From Sphaerimonospora thailandensis (GTDB taxonomy: Bacteria > Actinomycetota > Actinomycetes > Streptosporangiales > Streptosporangiaceae), in contig NZ_BOOG01000005.1 in NCBI RefSeq assembly GCF_016863115.1, positions 1 to 55,324 of the forward strand: DNA of 55,324 nucleotides, given 5' to 3'. The notes under the pieces are model-generated. The model had not been told where the DNA came from, did no database searches, and worked only from the letters and a program-made list of their open reading frames with translations. Position 1 is the first letter of the stretch. Each line of letters starts with the position of its first letter. The translations under genes and the position numbers were made by a program. Positions 8,805 through 15,578 of the stretch are shown piece by piece.

Positions 8805-10433
8805 TCAGCGTGCCGGCGCGGGGCTGTGCGAGGTGAGCACGAACCCCTCGTAGCCGTCCTCGGCGACCTGGTCGCAGACGCCGGCGTAGGTTCCGAGGCC
8901 GCGGACGTAGAGCATGAACGTGCGCGGCTTGCCCTCGATGTTCGCGCCGACGTACCACGAGTTCGCGCGGGGGAAGAGGGTCTGGTCCGCCGCCTCCTGG
9001 ACGTGGGCGGTCCACTTCGCGGCGGCGTCCGCGCGCGGCTCGATCCGGTTCGCGCCCATCTCGTCGGCGTGACGGATCAGCTTGAGCAGCCAGTCGATCT
9101 GCATCTCGGCGGCGAGCACCATGTTCGCCAGCACGGCGGGCGATCCGGGGCCGCTCACGATGAACAGGTTGGGGAAGTCCGGCACCTGGTAGCCCAGGTA
9201 GCTGACGGGTCCCTCGCGCCAGGCCTCGCGGAACGACGCCCCGCCGGTTCCCCGGATGTCGATGCGCTGCAGCGCCCCGGTCATCGCGTCGAAGCCGGTG
9301 GCGAAGATCAGGACATCGAGCTCGTGGGCGGCGCCCTCGGTCTTGATCCCCCACTCGGTGATCCGGACGATCGGGTCCTTGCGCAGGTTCACCAGGGCGA
9401 CGTTGTCCCGGTTGAACGTCTCGAAGTACCCCGAGTCGGTGCAGATCCGCTTCGTGCCGATCGGGTGGTCGTCCGGGATGAGGTCATCGGCGGTCGCCGG
9501 GTCGTGCACGATCCGCCGGATCTTCGCTTCGAAGAAGTCCGCGGCGTAGCGGTTGGTCTCCTCGTTGACGTACTGGTCGGGGAACGTCTTGCCGAAGAGC
9601 ACGCCGCCCGTCGTCCACCCCTTCTCCAGCGCCGCCAGGCGCTCCTCGGGCGTGCAGTCGACGCCGTTCTTGGGATAGGCGACGTACGGCGAGCCGCCGC
9701 CGCTGCGCCTGGACTTGCGGCGTCGCTCCGGATACTCCTCGCGGATCCTGACCTGGTCGGCCGGCGTGAAGTTCCGGTTCAGGGCCGGCACGCTGTAGTT
9801 CGGGGTCCGCTGGAAGACGGTGAGCTGCTTGGCCCGTGCCGCGAGCAGCGGGGTCGACTGGATCCCCGAGGAGCCGGTGCCGATCAGGCCGACCCGTTTG
9901 CCGGCCAGGTCCGGCTCGGTGTGCGGCCACTCGGCGGTGAAGAGGACCTCGCCGGCGAAGTCGTCGATGCCGGGAATGGCCGGCTTGTTCGGCGCGGACA
10001 GCGACCCGGTGGCGCAGAGCAGGTAGCGGGCCTCGAACTCTTCACCGCTTTCCGAGCGCACCCGCCAGGTCGAGGTCCGCTCGTCGAAATGCGCGCTGAC
10101 GGCACGGGTCTCCAGCCGGACGCTGTCGAGCAGGTCGAAACGCTCGGCCACGTGCTCGATGTAGGCGAGGATCTCCGGCTGGGTGGCGTAGCGCTCGCTC
10201 CACTCCCATTCGTCCTGGAGCTCCTCGTCGAAGGAGTAGGAGTAGTCGATGCTCTCCACGTCGCAGCGCGCACCGGGGTAGCGGTTGTAGTACCAGGTGC
10301 CGCCGACGCCGGCGCCGGCTTCGAGACAGAGGACGTCCAGGCCGGCCCGGCGTGCCGCGTGGATCGCGTACAGCCCGGCGAACCCGGCTCCGATGACCAG
10401 AACGTCCAAGCGGGGACGCGAGTCCGTGCTCAT
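8805..10433 (-). CDS. Type I Baeyer-Villiger-like FAD monooxygenase
   Basis: A 542-aa flavoprotein with two Rossmann motifs: GAGFAGLY (about residue 16) for FAD and GTGSSGIQ (about residue 185) for NADPH. The GVGGTWYYNRYPGARCDVES segment and ATGFD near residue 370 are typical of type I BVMOs, as is KRICTDSGYFETFNRDNV. The fingerprint between the two Rossmann domains (FxGxxxHxxxWP) reads FAGEVLFTAEWP, so the usual His is Phe. BVMOs insert oxygen next to a ketone. In steroid catabolism that could attack a ring or side-chain ketone. It is preceded 81 bp upstream by the sulfatase and followed by an SDR. Confidence 0.85.
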   Translation of the reverse strand: MSTDSRPRLDVLVIGAGFAGLYAIHAARRAGLDVLCLEAGAGVGGTWYYNRYPGARCDVESIDYSYSFDEELQDEWEWSERYATQPEILAYIEHVAERFDLLDSVRLETRAVSAHFDERTSTWRVRSESGEEFEARYLLCATGSLSAPNKPAIPGIDDFAGEVLFTAEWPHTEPDLAGKRVGLIGTGSSGIQSTPLLAARAKQLTVFQRTPNYSVPALNRNFTPADQVRIREEYPERRRKSRRSGGGSPYVAYPKNGVDCTPEERLAALEKGWTTGGVLFGKTFPDQYVNEETNRYAADFFEAKIRRIVHDPATADDLIPDDHPIGTKRICTDSGYFETFNRDNVALVNLRKDPIVRITEWGIKTEGAAHELDVLIFATGFDAMTGALQRIDIRGTGGASFREAWREGPVSYLGYQVPDFPNLFIVSGPGSPAVLANMVLAAEMQIDWLLKLIRHADEMGANRIEPRADAAAKWTAHVQEAADQTLFPRANSWYVGANIEGKPRTFMLYVRGLGTYAGVCDQVAEDGYEGFVLTSHSPAPAR

Positions 10434-10514
10434 GCTTCACCTTTCAGAAGTTGTCGTCACGGCCATCGGGCCGAATGCCGCGCTGAGGTCGTCAGGTGTC
10501 GTCACCTGGCGATC

Positions 10515-12749
10515 TCACTCGTGACGTAGCTCCACCGCCACCGGGACCGGCTGCTCCCCGGCGTCGTCCGAGACGACGCTCTCGACGACCACGCGATCGA
10601 GCACGCCCTGGAAGTCGAACGGCGGCCGGTAGTCGTCACTGACGGGAAAGCCGGTGTCGCATCCGACGAACAGGCCGGGGCCGCCGATCTGCCAGCGCGC
10701 CGGCAGCGGGCCGGGGACCGGGAGCTCGGCCACCGGCCGGCCGTTCTGGTGCAGGTGGAACCCGCCGCCCGCGGCCGTCTTCCGGTAGGACAGCGCCACC
10801 TCGTGCCGGCCGGTTCCCAGCCGTTGCGGCGCGGACAGCCGGTGCTCGACGCCGGCGAGGTTGCACACCGCCACCATGCGGCCGTCGAGCAGATACCACG
10901 CCAGCCCCTGCGTCCAGTCGCCGACAGCGACGATCATGCCGTCGGCGGACGCCGTGCCGAGCTCGAGATGCGCCGTCATCCGGAACCCCTCGGTGAGAAC
11001 CGGATGCAGGAACTCCGACACCGGTCCCCTCCCCGGCCGGTAGACGGCCCGATGCGGTTGCCGGTGGGTGTCCGGGCGCGGCATCTGGGGTCTGAAGGAG
11101 TACCCGTCGTTGAGGGGCAGGACCTGGTTGCGGCCGGCCTCGGTCCACCACATCTCCACGAGCCGGTCGACGATCTCCGGGTGCTCGCCGGCCAGGTCGC
11201 GGGTCTCCGCGAAGTCGTCCTCCAGGTTGAACAGCGACCACCGGTCGGTGTCGAAGTGGTGGCTACCCGGGATCATCTCCCGTTCCAGGGCGGGCGTCGG
11301 CCCGACGTGGTCGGTCCGGATCTGCCAGCCCCGGTGATACATCGAGCGCGATCCCGAGCATTCGAAGTACTGGCTGTCGCGCGGGGCGGGCGCCTGCGGG
11401 TCGGCGAAGGTACGGCCGATGCTCGCGCCGTCGAAGGACATCTGTTCCACCCCGGCGAGCCGTTCTGGCGGCTCGATCCCGGCCGCCTCCAGCAGGGTGG
11501 GCATCAGGTCCACCGCGTGGCAGAACTGCCGGCGCACCTCGCCCCCGGAGGCGATCCCGGACGGCCAGTGGACCACCAGGGGCGTCCTGACCCCGCCCAG
11601 CGCGGTGAAGCGTTTCCAGAGCCAGAACGGGGTGTTGCCCGCCCACGCCCAGCCCCAGGAGTACTGCACGTACGATCTCGGGCCCGTCATCTCATCGAGC
11701 CGGCCCAGCGTCAGCTCCCGGTTGGCGTCGCGGTCGATCCGCAGGCCGTGGTAGTTGAGCGATCCGTCCGGCCCGCCCTCGGAGCTGGTTCCGTTGTCCG
11801 ACACCAGCATGACGATGGTGTCGTCGAGCCGGCCGATCTCCCGCAGGTAGTCCAGCACCCGGCCGATCTGGGCGTCGGTGTGGCTCAGGTAGGCCGCGAA
11901 GATCTCCATCCCGCGTGCGCACACCCGGCGCTCTTGTTCGTCCATCTCCTCCCAGGGACGCACCCAGGGCGGCCTCGGCGTCGGCTCGGCGCCAGGAGGC
12001 AGGATGCCCAGCTCGCGCTGGCGCCGTACGACCGCTTCGCGCCAGACGTCCCAGCCCTGGTCGAAGCGTCCCCGGTAGTGCTCGACCCACTGCTCGGGGG
12101 CCTGCAGCGGGGCGTGCATCGCGCCGGTGGCCAGGTAGACGAAGAACGGCTTGGCCGGGCAGTTCTGCTGCTGGTCGCGGATGAAGGCGATGCTCTGGTC
12201 GGCGAGATCCTCGGTCAGGTGGTAGCCCTCCTCGGGACCACGGGGCGGGGCGACGTAGGAGTTGTCCCGCACCAGCGTGGGCGTCCGCTGGGACGTCTCG
12301 GCGCTGAGGAAGCCGTAGAAACGCTCGAAGCCGAGCCCCAGCGGCCACCGGTCGTACGGCCCTGCGGGGTTGACCTCCCACCGCGGGGCAAGATGCCACT
12401 TGCCGGCCGCGAACGTGCTGTATCCCGCTCCCTTGAGCACCGCCGGCAGCGTGCCCGCCGCCGGAGAGATCTTCGCACTGTAGCCGGGCTCCGGGCACGG
12501 GACGTCGGTCAGCCAGCCCATCCCCACCCGATGGTGGTTGCGCCCGGTCAGCAGGGAGGCCCGGGTGGGCGAGCACAGGGCGGTCACGTGGAAGTTGTTG
12601 TACCGAAGGCCCTCGTCGGCCAGCCGATCGATGTTCGGGGTCTCGATGTCCGACCCGTAGCACCCCAGCTGGGCGAACCCGGTGTCGTCAAGGACGATCA
12701 TCACCACGTTCGGCCGGCGCCCGGCCTGACCGTTCTGCGCCCCGGTCAT
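10515..12749 (-). CDS. Type I (formylglycine) arylsulfatase-like hydrolase
   Basis: A 744-aa sulfatase. The N-terminal metal site VVMIVLDDTGF carries the Asp pair near residues 21-22. The CSPTRASLLTGR motif (Cys59) is the CxPxR signature whose Cys is converted to formylglycine, and AAGKWHLAP and VSDNGTSSEGG are further family landmarks. A beta-rich C-terminal domain of about 180 residues follows (VEHRLSAPQRLGTG to FDFQGVLDRVVVES). No signal peptide is evident, so the enzyme is probably cytoplasmic. Its start overlaps the stop of the upstream SDR in the corrected frame (ATGA). Its place behind a KstR2 box, between an SDR and a BVMO, suggests desulfation of a sulfated steroid; that substrate is an inference. 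Confidence 0.85.
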   Translation of the reverse strand: MTGAQNGQAGRRPNVVMIVLDDTGFAQLGCYGSDIETPNIDRLADEGLRYNNFHVTALCSPTRASLLTGRNHHRVGMGWLTDVPCPEPGYSAKISPAAGTLPAVLKGAGYSTFAAGKWHLAPRWEVNPAGPYDRWPLGLGFERFYGFLSAETSQRTPTLVRDNSYVAPPRGPEEGYHLTEDLADQSIAFIRDQQQNCPAKPFFVYLATGAMHAPLQAPEQWVEHYRGRFDQGWDVWREAVVRRQRELGILPPGAEPTPRPPWVRPWEEMDEQERRVCARGMEIFAAYLSHTDAQIGRVLDYLREIGRLDDTIVMLVSDNGTSSEGGPDGSLNYHGLRIDRDANRELTLGRLDEMTGPRSYVQYSWGWAWAGNTPFWLWKRFTALGGVRTPLVVHWPSGIASGGEVRRQFCHAVDLMPTLLEAAGIEPPERLAGVEQMSFDGASIGRTFADPQAPAPRDSQYFECSGSRSMYHRGWQIRTDHVGPTPALEREMIPGSHHFDTDRWSLFNLEDDFAETRDLAGEHPEIVDRLVEMWWTEAGRNQVLPLNDGYSFRPQMPRPDTHRQPHRAVYRPGRGPVSEFLHPVLTEGFRMTAHLELGTASADGMIVAVGDWTQGLAWYLLDGRMVAVCNLAGVEHRLSAPQRLGTGRHEVALSYRKTAAGGGFHLHQNGRPVAELPVPGPLPARWQIGGPGLFVGCDTGFPVSDDYRPPFDFQGVLDRVVVESVVSDDAGEQPVPVAVELRHE

Positions 12750-13527
12750 GCCAGCGCCGCCATCGCGTCGTTCGCCGTCACGCCGCCATCCACCATGATC
12801 GTGCTCCCGGTGACGAAGGAGGCCTCGCCGCTGAGAAGGAACCGGACGACGCTCGCGACCTCCTCGGGCGTCCCACCCGCTTGAGCATGGCGAGCCCGGC
12901 CATCCGCTCGGCCCGGCCCGTGTCCTCCAGGCTGCGGCTGAGCATGGGGGTGGCGATGTATCCGGGGCACACGGCGTTGACCCGGACCCCGCGGGGCCCC
13001 AGTTCGGCCGCCAGGGAACGGACCAGACCGAGCACGCCCGCCTTGGAGGCGCTGTAGGACGGGATCGCGCCCTGCCCGACCAGGGCGTTGACCGAGCCGA
13101 TCCCGACGACGCTCGACCCGTCTTGCGAGGTCAGGTCGGGGATCAGGGCGGCGGTGAGGAAGCCGAACGCGGTGAGGTTGACCTCCAGCACCCGCCGCCA
13201 CGCCTCGGCGCTCAGCCGGGACATCGGGGTGGAGTCGACCACCCCGGCGCAGTGGACGAAACCGCCGATCGGCCCGACCACGCTTCGGGCGGCGTCCAGC
13301 GCCCCGGCGTACAGCTCCGGCTTCGACACGTCCACCGCCGCCGCCAGAACCGGGACCGAGGCCACCGCCTCCAGTCGGGCGCCGGCCTCGGTCACCGCCG
13401 CGGGATCCAGGTCCCACAGGACCACCGGCCGGCCGGAAGCCGCGATCACGGCCGCACACGCCGCGCCGATGCCGGAGGCGGCGCCGGTCACGAGCACCGG
13501 CGAGTCGGGTGAGGGCTGCGGATTCAT
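12746..13527 (-). pseudogene. SDR-family gene with a one-base frameshift
   Basis: From ATG 13527 (GGGAG upstream) the frame encodes a normal SDR: TGAASGIGAAC, HCAGVVDSTP, the catalytic Ser, YSASKAG, and VNAVCPGYIATPM. After AMLKRVG (about 12872-12880) the frame turns into nonsense, while the next frame continues with the expected tail GTPEEVASVVRFLLSGEAS and IMVDGGV. That frame ends at 12746-12748 in an ATGA overlap with the sulfatase start. Loss of one G in a G-run explains it. It may be a real inactivation or a sequencing error; the perfectly preserved coupling and intact sequence on both sides favour a recent or artefactual change. Corrected length is about 260 aa. Confidence 0.8.
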
Positions 13528-13568
13528 GGTTGTGCTCCCTCGGGTCCAGCGAGATGTGAAAGTAACCT

Positions 13569-13582
13569 AGCAAGCGCTTGGT
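13569..13582. promoter_or_regulatory. KstR2 operator upstream of the SDR/sulfatase operon
   Basis: AGCAAGCGCTTGGT fits the published KstR2 consensus AnCAAGnnCTTGnT at every fixed position. It lies 42 bp upstream of the minus-strand SDR start. KstR2 binds such sites and is released by HIP-CoA-type ligands, so this operon is probably induced during steroid ring C/D degradation. Confidence 0.85.
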
Positions 13583-13708
13583 GGGAGGTCAACGATCGGC
13601 CGGCTTCGTCCAGATCCCTTCGGTCGCTCGCCTGCGCGCCCACGGTAAGAGCAGACGACCCCGCCGTCCGGAGCATCCCGTTGAGCGAGATGCTCGCGGC
13701 GTTCGGCG

Positions 13709-14746
13709 TCAGCGCAGCCGGGAGGCGTACCGCCAGGCCTGGGCGGCCAGTCCGGCCGCCTGCTCGCCGAACGACTCCGGGCTCCGATCGGTGGCGCCCA
13801 TCGCGCCGGAGAGCATGCGGGTGTAGACGTTCTCCACGATGCAGGCGGTTTTCCACCAGTTGAAGGCCAGGTAGTAGTCCACCGGGGCGGGGTCGACGCC
13901 GAGGCAGGCGAAGTACCGGGCGCACAGGTCGTCCCGGGAGGCGAATCCGGGCAGTCCGGTCGGCGGGGTGTGCAGCGCGGTGTGCGCGTCGCCGGGTTCG
14001 GCCCAGTAGACCAGGAACTGTCCGAGGTCGGCCAGCGGGTCGCCGATCGTGGTGAGCTCCCAGTCGAGGATGCCCAGCACCGTGCCTCCGGTGTCGAGCA
14101 GGCAGTTGTCCAGCCGGAAGTCGCCGTGCACGATCCCGGTCCGCCGCTGCTCTGGAATGTGCTCCACCAGCCGGGCGTGGGCCCGCTCGAGGTCCGGAAG
14201 CGGGCGGATGGTCGTCTTGCGCCAGTTGTCGTGCCAGCGGCGCAGCTGCCGGGCGAGATGGTCGCGCCGCTCGGCCAGGCCGCCCAGCCCGAGGCGGGCC
14301 GGGTCGACCGAATGCAGGGCGGCCATGGCGTCGATCAGCGCCGGACCGATCCGCCCGCGATCACCGACCGGGAAGGCCGCTTCAACGCCGGCCGGGTCGC
14401 GCAGCACCAGGCCGTCCAGGTGCTCCATCACGACGAACGGGGCCCCGGTGACGGCGGGGTCCTCGCACACCGCGAGGACGGCCGGCACCGGCACCTCGCC
14501 CGCCACCGCACGGAGTATGCGGGCCTCGCGCAGGACGTCGTGCGCGTTCGCCGGATGGTCCCCCAGCGGCGGCCGACGCAGCACGAACCGTACGCCCGCG
14601 GCATCGGTGACCAGGAACGTCAGGTTGGACCGGCCCCCGGCCAGCCTGGAGAACTCGACCGGCGCCCGGAGCCCCGGGACATGGGCGGCGAGCCAGCCTC
14701 CCACCGCGTCGGACAGTCCCAGGCCGGTCTGGACGACATGACTCAT
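13709..14746 (-). CDS. APH-family phosphotransferase (ACAD10/11 kinase-domain-like)
   Basis: A 345-aa kinase-like protein. N-terminal GGRSNLTF is the glycine-rich element, FVLRRPP carries the lysine-region substitute, and APFVVMEHLDG is the hinge. HGDFRLDN is the catalytic loop and ILDWELTTIGDPLADLG holds the metal-binding Asp. This set matches the kinase half of vertebrate ACAD10/11, which phosphorylates 4-hydroxyacyl-CoA so that the partner dehydrogenase domain can process it. An ACAD10/11-like dehydrogenase is encoded at 5511-6785. The gene has its own KstR2 box 51 bp upstream. Actinomycetes hold many such phosphotransferases, so the specific substrate is inferred. Confidence 0.8.
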   Translation of the reverse strand: MSHVVQTGLGLSDAVGGWLAAHVPGLRAPVEFSRLAGGRSNLTFLVTDAAGVRFVLRRPPLGDHPANAHDVLREARILRAVAGEVPVPAVLAVCEDPAVTGAPFVVMEHLDGLVLRDPAGVEAAFPVGDRGRIGPALIDAMAALHSVDPARLGLGGLAERRDHLARQLRRWHDNWRKTTIRPLPDLERAHARLVEHIPEQRRTGIVHGDFRLDNCLLDTGGTVLGILDWELTTIGDPLADLGQFLVYWAEPGDAHTALHTPPTGLPGFASRDDLCARYFACLGVDPAPVDYYLAFNWWKTACIVENVYTRMLSGAMGATDRSPESFGEQAAGLAAQAWRYASRLR

Positions 14747-14796
14747 CGGCTGCTCCCGGAGACGAACGTCAAGGCATAAGCGCTGCGACTCAATGT

Positions 14797-14810
14797 AGCA
14801 AGCGCTTGGT
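14797..14810. promoter_or_regulatory. KstR2 operator upstream of the phosphotransferase
   Basis: AGCAAGCGCTTGGT is identical to the site at 13569-13582 and a full match to AnCAAGnnCTTGnT. It sits in the 100-bp gap between the kstR2 stop and the phosphotransferase start, on the upstream side of the phosphotransferase. Confidence 0.85.
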
Positions 14811-14846
14811 TGAGTTGCCAGGGCAGCCGATGCACCACATCGGCTC

Positions 14847-15431
14847 TCAGCGCGGACTCAAACCGTGCAGGAAGAGGGAGACGATGTCGTCGGCGAACCG
14901 CTCCGGGGAGTACTGCTCCGTGGGCTTGAACCAGCGAACCGAGAGCCAGAGCGCGTCACGGATCAGCCGGTACATGACGCGTGGCGAAATGTCCGAACGG
15001 AAGTCCCCGGAGGCGACACCGGCCTCGAGAACACCGACCCAGGTCTCATGAATGACGCCGGCGGCGCGTTTGATCTGATCGAAGGACGGCAGCGAGGGCA
15101 GGTGATTGCCGCTGTTCTGATAGAGCTCGCTGGCGTGCGGGTGCGCCTCCATCACCGCCAGCGACCCGTGGATGAGTTCGGCCAACTGCGTGCGCGGGCC
15201 GGAGACCTCGACCATGATCTTCTCGTACCGGGACGTGAGGTCGTCCAGGTAGCTGGTCACGATCGCGTCCACCATCTCGTCCTTGGACTTGAAATGGTGG
15301 TAGAGGCTCCCGGAAAGCATGCCGACGGCGTCGGCGATCTCCCGCACGGTCGTCGACGCGATCCCTTTGCCGGCGAACATGGCGGCCGCCTGCTGGAGAA
15401 TGGCGGTCCGGCGGTCCGGCGTCTCAGCCAT
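14847..15431 (-). CDS. kstR2: KstR2-type TetR-family regulator
   Basis: A 194-aa TetR repressor. The chosen ATG at 15431 has GGGAG just upstream; the open frame extends to 15509, but it would swallow the operator. The DNA-binding domain reads AAAMFAGKGIASTTVREIAD then GMLSGSLYHHFKSKDEMVD, closely resembling mycobacterial KstR2 (Rv3557c). The C-terminal YRLIRDALWLSVRWFKPTEQ also matches that protein. KstR2 represses the C/D-ring genes (ipd and relatives) until a HIP-derived CoA thioester binds. A box at 15505-15518, 74 bp upstream, implies autoregulation. Confidence 0.9.
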   Translation of the reverse strand: MAETPDRRTAILQQAAAMFAGKGIASTTVREIADAVGMLSGSLYHHFKSKDEMVDAIVTSYLDDLTSRYEKIMVEVSGPRTQLAELIHGSLAVMEAHPHASELYQNSGNHLPSLPSFDQIKRAAGVIHETWVGVLEAGVASGDFRSDISPRVMYRLIRDALWLSVRWFKPTEQYSPERFADDIVSLFLHGLSPR

Positions 15432-15504
15432 CTCACTCCCTTCCGATCTGGAACGGCGGCCTCGGGAGTGCCTGGACGCGCCTGGACGTGCCCCCATGTC
15501 GCCA

Positions 15505-15518
15505 ATCAAGCGCTTGTT
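15505..15518. promoter_or_regulatory. KstR2 operator upstream of kstR2
   Basis: ATCAAGCGCTTGTT matches AnCAAGnnCTTGnT at all fixed positions and shares the CAAGCGCTTG core of the two other boxes. It lies between the SEC-C gene stop (15579) and kstR2, so it should control kstR2 itself. Confidence 0.83.
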
Positions 15519-15578
15519 ATATCACACTCCGAGATCGAGGAGTAGGGATCGGCCACTACGGTCACTGGTCGCGCATTG

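Noticed and set aside
8457-12884. Long plus-strand frames of about 700 codons opposite the BVMO and sulfatase
   Set aside because: Antisense shadows of genes with clear catalytic motifs on the minus strand.
15432-15509. Longer KstR2 reading frame starting at 15509
   Set aside because: It would begin inside the operator at 15505-15518 and adds 26 Arg/Ser-rich residues not typical of the family; ATG 15431 has a good ribosome-binding site.
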